Notes: generated by a model from the sequence alone, not told the origin. Counted from the first letter of the stretch, positions 8,234-16,539 are shown. The stretch: 46,193 nucleotides of DNA from Spirochaetales bacterium (GCA_012838275.1 DUPO01000129.1:1-46193), one strand, 5' to 3'. Translations and numbers: made by a program.

Positions 8234-9340
8234 TCAGAATTTGTCGTAGAAGATATTCTCTTCGGGGACTTTCAGTTCATGAAGAACTTTAATACAGGCA
8301 TCGATCATGCCAGGGCTTCCACAGAGGTAGGCTTCGCTTGATGGTGCTTCCTCGACCATCCTGCGTACCACGTCTGTTATGAGGCCAACCTCTCCCTCCC
8401 AGTTATCCTCCTCCAAGGGTTCGCTCAGAGCCGGGACAAACTTGAAGTTGGGCATTTTTTCCTCCAGCTCGCGCATCTTGTCCAAAAGGAAGAGGTCCCG
8501 TTTGGAGCGTGCTCCAAAGAAGTATGTCGCCTTGCGTTGGATGCCTCTCTGCTCCATATCCAGCAGTATGCTCTTGATGGGGGCCATCCCCGATCCTCCT
8601 GCTATGAAGATGATGTTGTTCTCCGTCTCTCTGAGGAAGAAGTCCCCATAGGGGCCGTTAATGGTTACAGGGTCCCCTTCTTTGAGCACCTCATGGACAT
8701 ACGTCGTACAGATGCCGTTGGGAACCAGTCGGATCTCCAGCTCCACATGGGTGCTGTCTCCGGGGGGGGAAGCCATCGAGTAGGCCCGGTAGACACTTTC
8801 GTCCAAATCTCCATATTCCGGGACTTCAAACTGAATGTACTGTCCTGCCTTGGTTGTTATGGATGGAGGGTCCTTCAACAACAGCCTCACTTCCTTGATG
8901 TCATGGGTGAGGTCTTTTATGCTTTCAACCACAGTAGAGTACTCCTTGACGTAAAAGAGTTCCTCTGGAATGACAATGGCCATGTCGGTCTTCGCCTTGA
9001 CCTGACAGGAGAGCCTGATATTCTGTTTTTTCTCTTCTTCTGAAATCCAAGGGAGCTCTGTAGGCAGATACTCTCCAGCTCCCTCTATGACCTGCACCTT
9101 GCACAACCCGCATGAGCCTCGCCCGCCACAGGCAGAGGGGATGAAGACACCCTCCTGGTTGAGAGCCCTGAGAAGGGATTGGCCCCCCTCCACTTCAAAC
9201 TCCTTCGTTTTGTCGTTGACAGATATCTTTACTATTCCATAGTTGCCTATTGTCGCATCAGCGATAACCATGAGTATGGCTAGGAATACAGATATGAGAC
9301 TTATGATGCCGATGCTTACCAGTAGTGATGTTATCATCAT
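8234..9340 (-). CDS. nqrF: Na+-translocating NADH:quinone reductase subunit F
   Basis: 368 residues, somewhat shorter than the usual ~408. NqrF is the NADH-oxidising entry subunit on the cytoplasmic face. Residues 5-27 form the single membrane anchor. A [2Fe-2S] ferredoxin domain follows, with ligands Cys71, Cys77, Cys80 and Cys112 (CGGRGSCGLC). The FAD site 'RAYSMASPP' and the NAD-binding 'FIAGGSGMAPI' complete a ferredoxin-reductase module. The start is preceded by AAGGAG. Sequence and order mark this as NqrF rather than any Rnf subunit. It lies 7 bases after nqrE. Confidence 0.95.
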   Translation of the reverse strand: MMITSLLVSIGIISLISVFLAILMVIADATIGNYGIVKISVNDKTKEFEVEGGQSLLRALNQEGVFIPSACGGRGSCGLCKVQVIEGAGEYLPTELPWISEEEKKQNIRLSCQVKAKTDMAIVIPEELFYVKEYSTVVESIKDLTHDIKEVRLLLKDPPSITTKAGQYIQFEVPEYGDLDESVYRAYSMASPPGDSTHVELEIRLVPNGICTTYVHEVLKEGDPVTINGPYGDFFLRETENNIIFIAGGSGMAPIKSILLDMEQRGIQRKATYFFGARSKRDLFLLDKMRELEEKMPNFKFVPALSEPLEEDNWEGEVGLITDVVRRMVEEAPSSEAYLCGSPGMIDACIKVLHELKVPEENIFYDKF

Positions 9341-9347
9341 GGGCTCC

Positions 9348-9941
9348 TTAGGATAGGGCTATCATGCCAGAGAAACCCATGAAGGCCATGGCCATGAATC
9401 CAGCAATAATCAGAGTTATTCCAGGCCCTTCGAGTCCTGGGGGAATTTTGGCGGTTCTAAGCTTCTGTCGGATGCCTGCCATTGCAATGATGGCGATGAA
9501 CCAACCGATGCCGCTTCCCAGTCCGAAGAGGAAGGAGGTGAAGAAAGAGTACTCACGGATGACCATGAAAAGGCTGACTCCAAGAATTGCGCAGTTTACC
9601 GTAATGAGGGGCAGGAAGATTCCCAAGGATTGGTAAAGAGGTTCGCTATAGCGTTCGATGGTCATTTCAGTCAGCTGCACAAAGGCGGCTATGACAATGA
9701 TGAAGACAATGAACCGTAGGTATTCCAACCCGAAAGGTATGAGCAGGTGCTGGTAGACAAGCCAGTTAAGGGGAGTGGTGGTGGCCATCACAAAGATGAC
9801 CGCCACACCCAAGCCCGTTGAGGTCTTGAGTTCCTTGGAGACCGAGAGGAAAGAGCACATGCCAAGATAGTTGGTAAGCAGGATGTTCCCAGTGAAGATC
9901 GAAGCAAAGAATATTGCGAGGGGTGTTATTGATCCGTTCAT
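9348..9941 (-). CDS. nqrE: Nqr/Rnf membrane subunit NqrE (RnfA)
   Basis: 197 residues with six predicted transmembrane helices, the normal size for NqrE/RnfA. These subunits form, with NqrD/RnfE, an inverted-topology pair that holds an iron-sulfur centre in the membrane. 'ILLTNYLGMCSFLSVSKEL' near residue 20 has the conserved cysteine, and 'INCAILGVSLF'-like 'VNCAILGVSLF' near 115 has the second. GGAGG lies close before the start. It overlaps nqrD by 4 bases. Confidence 0.94.
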   Translation of the reverse strand: MNGSITPLAIFFASIFTGNILLTNYLGMCSFLSVSKELKTSTGLGVAVIFVMATTTPLNWLVYQHLLIPFGLEYLRFIVFIIVIAAFVQLTEMTIERYSEPLYQSLGIFLPLITVNCAILGVSLFMVIREYSFFTSFLFGLGSGIGWFIAIIAMAGIRQKLRTAKIPPGLEGPGITLIIAGFMAMAFMGFSGMIALS

Positions 9942-10546
9942 GCTTTTTCCTCCTTCATGATGGTTTCTCGAATGACCCAGATGAAAATCGCCAAGACGAA
10001 AAATCCTCCGGGAGGCATTATCATGATGGACCAGTTAGTCCACCACGATCCCAAGATCTGGTATCCCCAGAGGCTGCCTGTCCCCAGCAACTCCCTGAAG
10101 AATGCGATTGCCAACAGCACATATGCATATCCAAGTCCGGATGCCAAGCCGTCGACAAGTGAGAGGAACGGTTTGTTCTGGAGTGCAAAAGCCTCAATTC
10201 TTCCCATGATGATACAGTTGGTTATGATCAGGCCGACATAAGGTCCGAGCTGTTTCCACATCTCAGGGTAGAAAGCCTTCAGCACTATATCGACAATGAT
10301 GACGAATGTGGCGATGACCATGGTTTCGACCATCATACGGATGCGTGAAGGGATATGGTTGCGTAAAAGTGATATGGTCCAACTCGACAGGGCTGTGGTG
10401 AACATAACACCCAAGACCATTACCATGGTGTTCTGCAGTTTGTTTGTTACCGCAAGGGTGGAACAGATACCCAAGATCTGGACAAAGACGGGATTGTTTT
10501 TGCCCAAAGGCTCTAGAAAGGTTTTACGTAATTTGCTCTTGGCCAT
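9938..10546 (-). CDS. nqrD: Nqr/Rnf membrane subunit NqrD (RnfE)
   Basis: 202 residues, six predicted helices. NqrD/RnfE partners NqrE/RnfA in the ion-pumping core. The motifs 'NPVFVQILGICSTLAVTNKL' near residue 20 and 'IITNCIIMGRIEAFA' near 108 carry the two conserved cysteines. 'GTGSLWGYQILGSWW' and 'PPGGFFVLAIFIWVIR' at the C-terminus are also characteristic. It starts 1 base after nqrC ends, so translation is coupled. Confidence 0.94.
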   Translation of the reverse strand: MAKSKLRKTFLEPLGKNNPVFVQILGICSTLAVTNKLQNTMVMVLGVMFTTALSSWTISLLRNHIPSRIRMMVETMVIATFVIIVDIVLKAFYPEMWKQLGPYVGLIITNCIIMGRIEAFALQNKPFLSLVDGLASGLGYAYVLLAIAFFRELLGTGSLWGYQILGSWWTNWSIMIMPPGGFFVLAIFIWVIRETIMKEEKA

Positions 10547-10547
10547 G

Positions 10548-11147
10548 TTACTCTCCTCTGATAATGCGCTTGGCGTCGGTTGAAGCTCGGTTGGTCAGGT
10601 TCCTGAAATACTCTGAGGTGCGGGTTGCCCCTGTTATGGCATCGACCTCATTGGGGGCATCGGCGGTACCCTCATTCACCAAGGTGAACGGTGATTTTTT
10701 CCCTTGGAACTGTTGGGTGAACCAAGGTTCCTCGATACGTCCCCCCAAACCGGGTGTTTCGTTCTGGCTGACTATGGCGAGCCCGGAAAAAGTCGTGAGA
10801 TCTTCCTCGAGCCCTACCATGATGGCAATGGTTCCCCAAAGGCCGGGACCTTGCATGGGAAGGATATAACGCTTTCCTTCAGCGGTCTCTGCGGTGTAGT
10901 AGGTGCCGCCATCCTCCACCTGAACCTTTTCCTTGTAAGTTTTTTCTATGCCTTCTGTGGTGGGGGTGTATTCCAATCCGCCGGCGTCGAGAATGGCCCT
11001 TCGGGTAAAGGAGAGTTCATTCGCTGTTGCCCTCTCTTGGGTGCTGAGGAAGAGCCCGGAAGTGATAAGGATGCAGATCACCGTCACCAGGAACATGAAT
11101 AGAAGGGGGTAGATGCGTTTCTTATAGAAGGTCGCTTGTTTTATCAT
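10548..11147 (-). CDS. nqrC: Nqr/Rnf FMN-binding subunit NqrC (RnfG)
   Basis: 199 residues, closer to RnfG (about 200) than to typical NqrC (about 255). One membrane helix (residues 13-33) is followed by an extracytoplasmic FMN-binding domain. The covalent flavin motif is present: D-A-I-T-G-A-T at residues 169-175, where Thr175 should carry FMN through a phosphoester bond. The flavin transferase ApbE needed for this is not in the window. It overlaps nqrB by 4 bases. Confidence 0.92.
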   Translation of the reverse strand: MIKQATFYKKRIYPLLFMFLVTVICILITSGLFLSTQERATANELSFTRRAILDAGGLEYTPTTEGIEKTYKEKVQVEDGGTYYTAETAEGKRYILPMQGPGLWGTIAIMVGLEEDLTTFSGLAIVSQNETPGLGGRIEEPWFTQQFQGKKSPFTLVNEGTADAPNEVDAITGATRTSEYFRNLTNRASTDAKRIIRGE

Positions 11148-12121
11148 GCCACACCCGCCTTTGCCGCTGCCTTGAGTTTTTTCTTGGCTTTGGCGTTCTT
11201 GAGCAACGTATCAAGCAGGGGAGCAAACATGTTGGCCAAGAGTATGGCGAACGTGATTCCCTCTACCCATGTCGAGAAGGTCCGGATAAGGACGGTGAGG
11301 ATGCCGAACATCGCTCCGTATATCCAACGGCCAGCATCAGTCGACTGGGATGCGGAGACCGGGTCGGTGATCATGAAGAACGCTGCAAAGAGGAAGCCTC
11401 CTCCCAAGAGGGCAGCGAGCGGGGTGGCGACAGCCTGAAGGCCGCTTTCTGTTGCAATCTGCAATCCCGTAGCCCAGAAGAGCGTCTGTAGGAGCAGGAA
11501 TGATCCTATAGAAGATACGACTATTTTCCAGTTGGCAGCTTTCTTGTAGATGATGAACAAGCCGCCGAGAAGGATGAGGATGGCACTGGTCTCACCGAAC
11601 GAACCGCTGGTAAACCCGAAAAGCATATCCAGAAGCGGAACATCCTTGGTCAAGAGCGGAGTGGCTGCCGATACGCTATCCGCTTGGGTAAGCCATGTCC
11701 CGAAGCCGGCTGGGAACCAGTTGATGCTCGTGGCGTTGCCGATGAACCTTGTGGTCATCGGGACTCCGAAGCTGATATAGATGAAGGCTCGCGCTGTTAT
11801 GGCAGGGTTGAAGATGTTCCGTCCGAATCCTCCGAATATCATCTTTCCGAAAATGATACCGAAGGCGATTCCCAAAGCAGCTATCCATAAGGGTATGGTA
11901 GGCGGCAGGGAGAGGGCAAAAAGGGTGCACGATACGAACAGGGATTCGGTAATCTTGAACCCATACCGTTTGGACATGAACCATTCGCATAACAGCCCTG
12001 TCACTCCTACCACTACAAATACAGCGATGAAGCGCCAGCCAAAGAAATAAATGGCTGCAAGGCATAGCGGAGCAAGAGAGTATAGGACATTACGCATTGC
12101 TTGTTGTTTTTGGATTTTCAC
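11144..12121 (-). CDS. nqrB: Nqr/Rnf FMN-binding membrane subunit NqrB (RnfD)
   Basis: 325 residues, the length of RnfD rather than of classical NqrB (about 410), which has an N-terminal extension. It has about ten hydrophobic segments and the flavinylation motif D-S-V-S-A-A-T at residues 148-154, with Thr154 as the expected FMN attachment site and alanine where glycine is more common. The start is GTG at 12121: GGGGAAG lies four bases before it, while the ATG eight codons later has no ribosome site. It is the first gene of the operon; nqrA, which normally precedes nqrB, is absent. Confidence 0.92.
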   Translation of the reverse strand: MKIQKQQAMRNVLYSLAPLCLAAIYFFGWRFIAVFVVVGVTGLLCEWFMSKRYGFKITESLFVSCTLFALSLPPTIPLWIAALGIAFGIIFGKMIFGGFGRNIFNPAITARAFIYISFGVPMTTRFIGNATSINWFPAGFGTWLTQADSVSAATPLLTKDVPLLDMLFGFTSGSFGETSAILILLGGLFIIYKKAANWKIVVSSIGSFLLLQTLFWATGLQIATESGLQAVATPLAALLGGGFLFAAFFMITDPVSASQSTDAGRWIYGAMFGILTVLIRTFSTWVEGITFAILLANMFAPLLDTLLKNAKAKKKLKAAAKAGVA

Positions 12122-12144
12122 TGTTCTTCCCCTTTGTTCCCATC

Positions 12145-12173
12145 AGTATAAAGCATGATTAGGTGAATGTAAA
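12145..12173 (-). promoter_or_regulatory. Promoter of the nqr operon
   Basis: On the minus strand TTTACA (12168-12173), 17 bases, then TATACT (12145-12150). Both hexamers match the consensus well and the predicted leader is about 17 bases, leaving room only for the GGGGAAG ribosome site. This also shows that nqrB, not a distant nqrA, begins the transcript. Confidence 0.65.
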
Positions 12174-12191
12174 AAAAAGATTGTCTGAAAA

Positions 12192-12227
12192 GTATCTGAA
12201 ATGGCATGGCGTGGCAGTTTCAGATAC
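12192..12227 (-). terminator. Hairpin after the aldo/keto reductase gene
   Basis: GTATCTGAAA (12192-12201) and TTTCAGATAC (12218-12227) form a perfect 10-bp stem around a 16-base loop. On the minus strand it is followed by TTTT and, nine bases on, by eight T residues. It most likely ends the aldo/keto reductase transcript before the nqr promoter. A third copy of the TCTGAAA heptamer sits just outside the stem at 12184-12190. Confidence 0.55.
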
Positions 12228-12240
12228 ACCCATCCCTTTC

Positions 12241-13233
12241 TCATGTATTGTATCGTGAGGCATTTTCCTCACTCCTGTCTGTTGCCGGTGGAGGTAAGGG
12301 GCTGATGCCATCGATCTCTTCCTTGAGACGAGCGTCGACCTTTACCTCAAGGGAGGCAAGTGAGTCGCGCAGCTGATTCACATCAGCCGCCCCGATGATG
12401 GGAGCGGTTATCGCTGGGTTGGAAGCTACCCAGGCAACGGCCAGGCTGACAGGTGATACGCCCCTCTGTTTTGCGAGCTGGGTAAAGTCCGTTGCCAGTT
12501 TTTTGTAGAACTCACCGCCATAGCGCAGTTGGTACCGCTTGTTTTCAACAAGACGCCCAAAAGGTTTTGAGCCTTCGACATAACGGCCTGTCAGCAGTCC
12601 CCCACCCAGAGGGCTGTAGCTGATGACCCCTAGGTTCTCTTCTTTTGCAAGGGGAAGCAGTTCCACCTCCGCCTGCCGTTTTGCAATATTGTACATGGGT
12701 TGGATACAGTGCAGTGAGGTGAGGTTGTGCACACCCCCCAATCCAAGCATTTTGGCGATTTGCCAAGCGGCGTAGTTGCTGACCCCTACAGAGAGGACCT
12801 TTCCTTGGGAGACAAAGTCATCAAGTGTCCTCAAGACCTCCTCCATGGGAGTGAAAGGATCATAGCGATGGATGAAATAGAGGTCGACATAGTCGGTCTG
12901 CAATCTTTTGAGACTGTCATGTAAGGATTGTACAAGATGCTTACGTCCACATCCGCTGCCATTGGCAGCTGTGGACATCGGCGAGCCCCCCTTGGTTGTG
13001 ATGACCACATCGTGGCGCTCATCACGTATGAATTCACCCAAGTACTCCTCGGCAACACCCTTTTGGTAGACGTTGGCACAGTCGAAGAAGTTTATCCCCC
13101 TCTCACGACATGCCCGGTACATCTCCTTTGATGTGGTCTTATCGGCCCTGCCTCCAAAGGACATGGTTCCAAAACAGAGTTCAGAGACTTGTATTCCTGA
13201 CCTGCCTAAAGGTTTGTATTTTATATCTTTCAT
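12241..13233 (-). CDS. Aldo/keto reductase
   Basis: 330 residues, normal for NADPH-dependent aldo/keto reductases of the potassium-channel-beta-like/YghZ-type group. The catalytic tetrad is visible in order: Asp in 'INFFDCANVY', Tyr in the same segment, Lys in 'VVITTKGG', and His in 'LYFIHRYD'. 'VGVSNYAAWQI' and 'VISYSPLGGGLLTGRY' are typical TIM-barrel strands of this family. AGGGAGG precedes the ATG. It is probably a single-gene unit in front of the nqr operon. The natural substrate is unknown. Confidence 0.93.
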   Translation of the reverse strand: MKDIKYKPLGRSGIQVSELCFGTMSFGGRADKTTSKEMYRACRERGINFFDCANVYQKGVAEEYLGEFIRDERHDVVITTKGGSPMSTAANGSGCGRKHLVQSLHDSLKRLQTDYVDLYFIHRYDPFTPMEEVLRTLDDFVSQGKVLSVGVSNYAAWQIAKMLGLGGVHNLTSLHCIQPMYNIAKRQAEVELLPLAKEENLGVISYSPLGGGLLTGRYVEGSKPFGRLVENKRYQLRYGGEFYKKLATDFTQLAKQRGVSPVSLAVAWVASNPAITAPIIGAADVNQLRDSLASLEVKVDARLKEEIDGISPLPPPATDRSEENASRYNT

Positions 13234-13269
13234 GGATTTCCTCCCTTACCAATGATAGTTCTTCTAATA

Positions 13270-13289
13270 CTCTATCATATATCATAGAG
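13270..13289. promoter_or_regulatory. 20-bp near-palindrome upstream of aldo/keto reductase
   Basis: CTCTAT-C-ATATAT-C-ATAGAG is symmetric apart from the two C positions. It lies 37 bases upstream of the aldo/keto reductase start, where a repressor or activator could act. No regulator gene is next to it. The surrounding 13234-13594 gap of 361 bases otherwise holds only the folE promoter region; 13290-13510 shows nothing I can support. Confidence 0.4.
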
Positions 13290-13515
13290 AAAAGATGGAC
13301 TGATTTTTAAACAATGCAAGGAAAATGTCACAAGAACGGATCTGCATTGGAAACTGATGGCTTTGGCATGCACCTCACGGTTCGACTTATGGGTGCTGGA
13401 TGTTCAGGAGGAAACGCTGGGTGGACGGCCTCCTCGATGTTGGTTTCTCTATCACTTCGGCAGCCAAGTAGAATCTTGTCAAAAAAGAGAATCGCTTAAT
13501 TGAGCCCGGTATCTA

Positions 13516-13544
13516 TTGACAGCATAGGGGAAGCTTATTATACA
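13516..13544 (+). promoter_or_regulatory. Promoter of the folate operon
   Basis: TTGACA (13516-13521), a 17-base spacer and TATACA (13539-13544). This is one of the best consensus promoters in the window. The predicted start near 13551 gives a leader of about 45 bases. Confidence 0.7.
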
Positions 13545-13557
13545 TGAACATATACAT

Positions 13558-13569
13558 ATATGCGCATAT
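13558..13569. promoter_or_regulatory. Palindrome in the folE leader
   Basis: ATATGCGCATAT is a perfect 12-bp palindrome located just after the predicted transcription start, within an AT-rich run of CATAT/ACATAT units from 13548 to 13580. Its position suits a repressor site. No dedicated regulator is linked, so this is only suggestive. Confidence 0.35.
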
Positions 13570-13594
13570 GTACATATTATATGGGGAGGAAGCC

Positions 13595-14371
13595 ATGCTT
13601 GAAAAAGATACCACGAACACAGTAGAGCTCATCAGCCAAGGGATTGGACAGACAAAGGGCAGCGGTTCAATTCAAGCCTCTTCCCTTGCCAGGGGAGCCT
13701 CTTCGAAAGAGATCCGAAGTGACGATGACGATCCGGATGTCTTCTCATACAACAGGGAGATGAAACTTAAAGATCGAAATATTTCAGAGCAACAGTTTGC
13801 TAAATTTGAGGGGTATGCTGCAGAGATATTCACTGCCTTCGGCCTGGATTTGAATACCTCCGGTACAGAGGATACCCCCAAACGGTTCATCAGGGCGCTA
13901 TTTGATAGTACAGACGGCTATGATGGCGATCCCAAGCTGGTGAAAGCTTTTGATACGGAGTGCCATGACGAGGCGGGGTGCGCGCTGAGTCAGATAATTC
14001 AAGGACCTATCCCTTTTCATGCCCTGTGCGAACACCATGTCCTTCCATTTTACGGCAGAGTGTATATAGGGTACATCGCCGACAAGAATATTATTGGGAT
14101 CTCCAAACTTACCCGACTAGTGCGGCTGTTCTCCAGACGGTTCGCTGTGCAGGAGAGAATCGGTCAGGAGATTGCAGACCTGTTGGATGCGATGATCCAC
14201 CCTGATGGAATTGCCATCTATATTGAAGCGCATCATCTCTGTATGGAGATGCGGGGCGTTCGAGAGATAACACCGATGACAAGGACCACTGTTTGGAGGG
14301 GCAAATACAGCGAAGATCCGACACTGCGATCGGAGTTCTTTGCTTCCTGCGGGTTACAGCGCCATGACTAG
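13595..14371 (+). CDS. folE: GTP cyclohydrolase I
   Basis: 258 residues starting at MLEKDT, chosen because GGGAGGAAG lies just before it; an upstream in-frame ATG at 13544 overlaps the promoter. FolE converts GTP to dihydroneopterin triphosphate, first step of folate synthesis. Zinc and active-site residues are present: 'FHALCEHHVLPFYGRVYIGY' gives Cys and His ligands and 'AHHLCMEMRGV' the second Cys. The first ~65 residues are a poorly conserved extension rich in charged residues, longer than in E. coli (222 residues overall). It is the first gene of the operon and its 3' end overlaps folM. Confidence 0.96.
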   Translation: MLEKDTTNTVELISQGIGQTKGSGSIQASSLARGASSKEIRSDDDDPDVFSYNREMKLKDRNISEQQFAKFEGYAAEIFTAFGLDLNTSGTEDTPKRFIRALFDSTDGYDGDPKLVKAFDTECHDEAGCALSQIIQGPIPFHALCEHHVLPFYGRVYIGYIADKNIIGISKLTRLVRLFSRRFAVQERIGQEIADLLDAMIHPDGIAIYIEAHHLCMEMRGVREITPMTRTTVWRGKYSEDPTLRSEFFASCGLQRHD

Positions 14372-15086
14372 GGACAGATACGTCCTGATCACCGGCGGGG
14401 CTCTGCGGATAGGTCGCTCGATTGCTCTCGCTGTTGCTCGTGCGGGATTCGATGTCGCACTCCATTACTGGAAGTCCGAAACAGAGTCGGAGACACTCTG
14501 TCGAGAGATTCGAGCGCTTGGAAGGAAAACCCTTCTCTTGCAAGCTGATCTCACTCAAGCTGAGGAGCTCAAGTCACTGGTTCCCCGTATCCTAAAACGG
14601 GGCATGCTGGTGGGCCTCATCAACAACGCCTCGGTTTTTGAAAAGCTGGACTGGAAAAGCACTGGTCTGGAGGATTGGAACCGACACCTGATGATAAATC
14701 TTACCGCTCCGTTCCTGCTCAGCCAGGCCTTTGCCCAGGCACTGCCTCCTGGTGAGGAGGGACGGATAATAAACTTGCTGGACTGGCGGATATCACGGGC
14801 TGATGCAGGGCATCTGCCATACAGCATCAGCAAGTCTGCACTGGCATCATTGACAGGTGCCCTGGCGGCGGCGTTAGCTCCGCAGATCACCGTGAACGGT
14901 TTGGCGCTTGGAGCAGTCCTTCCGCCGACCGATGGAACGGTGGATGGGCATATCTTGGATAAGGTGCCCGCGGGACGCTGGGCAAGTTTGGAGGAAGTCG
15001 ACCAGACGGTACTGTTCCTGCTAACGGGACCGGCCTATATAACTGGTGAAATCCTCTATATCGATGGCGGCCGGCACCTGCTCTAG
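14364..15086 (+). CDS. folM: FolM-like pteridine/dihydromonapterin reductase (SDR)
   Basis: 240 residues. A short-chain dehydrogenase with the NADP-binding 'LITGGALRIGRSIALAVA' at residues 7-24; the GG-x-x-R-I-G form, with Arg, is typical of pteridine reductases and FolM. 'NNASVFEK' and the catalytic 'YSISKSAL' (Tyr-x3-Lys) follow, and the C-terminus ends with 'GEILYIDGG'. FolM reduces dihydromonapterin and has weak dihydrofolate reductase activity. I take ATG 14364, which overlaps the folE stop; a TTG at 14340 with GGAG before it is an alternative. Position between folE and folB supports a folate role. Confidence 0.85.
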   Translation: MTRDRYVLITGGALRIGRSIALAVARAGFDVALHYWKSETESETLCREIRALGRKTLLLQADLTQAEELKSLVPRILKRGMLVGLINNASVFEKLDWKSTGLEDWNRHLMINLTAPFLLSQAFAQALPPGEEGRIINLLDWRISRADAGHLPYSISKSALASLTGALAAALAPQITVNGLALGAVLPPTDGTVDGHILDKVPAGRWASLEEVDQTVLFLLTGPAYITGEILYIDGGRHLL

Positions 15087-15098
15087 AAGGGAGGGAAA

Positions 15099-15461
15099 AT
15101 GGATCAGATCTTCATTAAGAACCTACTTGGTCGTGGAATTATTGGTATCAATGATTGGGAGCGGAACACCCTGCAAGAGATATCTATCGATGTCACCCTG
15201 TTTGCCGACCTGCATGCTGCCGGCCTGAGTGATGATATCCATGACAGCGTGAATTACCGGACAATTGCTAAAAGGCTGTTGCACCATGTCGAGACAGCCA
15301 AGCGTTATACGGTGGAAGCCTTGGCTACGGACCTTGCAAGGATCTGCCTTGAGGATCTGGGGGTAGATAAGGTCCGCATCAAGCTTGAAAAGCCGGGGGC
15401 TGTACGATTTTCAAGTTCCGTGGGTGTTGAGATCGAGCGCTTTAGGGAGGATTTGACATGA
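15099..15461 (+). CDS. folB: Dihydroneopterin aldolase
   Basis: 120 residues, normal for FolB, which splits dihydroneopterin into 6-hydroxymethyl-dihydropterin and glycolaldehyde. 'GIIGINDWERNTLQEISIDVTL' near residue 13 matches the family's G-x-x-x-x-E-R motif, with the conserved Glu. 'DSVNYRTIAKRL' carries the active-site Tyr, and 'VRIKLEKPGAVRF' the conserved Lys near the C-terminus. GGGAGGG precedes the start, 12 bases after folM. Confidence 0.94.
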   Translation: MDQIFIKNLLGRGIIGINDWERNTLQEISIDVTLFADLHAAGLSDDIHDSVNYRTIAKRLLHHVETAKRYTVEALATDLARICLEDLGVDKVRIKLEKPGAVRFSSSVGVEIERFREDLT

Positions 15462-15958
15462 GCCGGCCTCCATACCTCATCTGCTTGCTCCTAGGCTCGA
15501 ACATTGAAGCGGAGAGCAACCTCCCTCGAGCCGTCAACCTGCTGCAAGAAGAGTTGACCGTTCTGCAAACATCCTCAGTCTGGGAATCCCGGGCCATAGG
15601 ATCTGACGGACCCAACTTTCTTAATGCCGCTCTGTTGGCTCTGAGCCCTTTGGATGCTGAGGGCCTCAAGGAGAATCTGATCCGACCCTTGGAGGCTCGT
15701 ATGGGAAGGGTGCGTACAGAGGACAAGAATGCCCCCCGCACTATAGATATTGACCTCATACTTTTTGATGGAGAGGTATTGGATTCCCAATTGTGGCAAT
15801 TCGCCCATCTCGCCGTTCCCGTGTCGGAACTCCTATCCGACTACAGCTCGGGTTCAGGAGAGTCTCTCAAGGATATGGTCCCGACCTTGCTCTCTACTGC
15901 TGCCATCTGGATAAGGGAAGATATTTCAGACTATCCCTTTGCTACCGTAATGCAATAA
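15458..15958 (+). CDS. folK: 2-amino-4-hydroxy-6-hydroxymethyldihydropteridine pyrophosphokinase
   Basis: 166 residues. FolK transfers pyrophosphate from ATP to 6-hydroxymethyl-dihydropterin. 'CLLLGSNIEAESNLPRAV' at the N-terminus, 'GPNFLNAALLAL' in the middle and the catalytic 'APRTIDIDLILFDG' (two magnesium-binding Asp) are diagnostic. The start ATG overlaps the folB stop in an ATGA. The next enzyme, dihydropteroate synthase (folP), is not in this operon. Confidence 0.95.
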   Translation: MSRPPYLICLLLGSNIEAESNLPRAVNLLQEELTVLQTSSVWESRAIGSDGPNFLNAALLALSPLDAEGLKENLIRPLEARMGRVRTEDKNAPRTIDIDLILFDGEVLDSQLWQFAHLAVPVSELLSDYSSGSGESLKDMVPTLLSTAAIWIREDISDYPFATVMQ

Positions 15959-15966
15959 GGAGATGA

Positions 15967-16446
15967 ATGATGAAAGACATGCATAATAGTACAAACCGTA
16001 TCAAGTATGGCGAGATTGCCCCGGAAGGGATTGCAATCCTGGGCGACCTGGAGAAGTACATCAAGGGTTCAGGCTTGGAACCGAAACTTCTGGAACTGGT
16101 CAAATTACGGGCTTCCCAGATAAATGGTTGTGCATTCTGTATTGATATGCACACAAAGGATGCCCGGAGTCAGGGGGAGAGCGAACAGCGCCTCTATGGC
16201 TTGAGCGCCTGGAGAGAGACCCCTTTCTACAGTGAGCGTGAACGGGCGGCGCTCGCATGGACCGAATCTGTGACCAGGATCGGTGAGCACTGGGTTTTGG
16301 AAGGGGACATGGAGTGTTTTTCAAAGAGGGAGCTGGTGGACCTGACCTTGGCCGTAATCGCCATCAACTCATGGAATCGCCTGGCTATCAGTTTTCATAC
16401 CCCTCCCGGCTCTTATCTGCCCGACCACCCGGTCACCAAAGGGTGA
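15967..16446 (+). CDS. AhpD-like carboxymuconolactone decarboxylase-family protein
   Basis: 159 residues. The AhpD/CMD signature is clear near residues 39-60: 'LELVKLRASQINGCAFCIDMH', giving the Glu, the redox-active C-x-x-C pair and the following His. AhpD-type proteins are alkylhydroperoxidases or disulfide reductants for peroxiredoxins. It follows folK by 8 bases with AAGGAG before it, so it is likely in the same transcript. The flavoprotein gene 93 bases downstream may be its electron donor; this is inference. ATG at 15970 is an equally possible start. Confidence 0.88.
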   Translation: MMKDMHNSTNRIKYGEIAPEGIAILGDLEKYIKGSGLEPKLLELVKLRASQINGCAFCIDMHTKDARSQGESEQRLYGLSAWRETPFYSERERAALAWTESVTRIGEHWVLEGDMECFSKRELVDLTLAVIAINSWNRLAISFHTPPGSYLPDHPVTKG

Positions 16447-16539
16447 GCCGCAATTCTGGCAATAGGAGTTGGTTTTACTAGAGAGGGTAATGATCAGCAC
16501 GTTGTGGTATTAGGCTAAACCAATAAAAAGGAGCTGGCA

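Noticed and set aside
13314-13499. 61-codon frame between aldo/keto reductase and folE
   Set aside because: No ribosome site, no recognisable sequence, and it ends before the folE promoter. Treated as non-coding.
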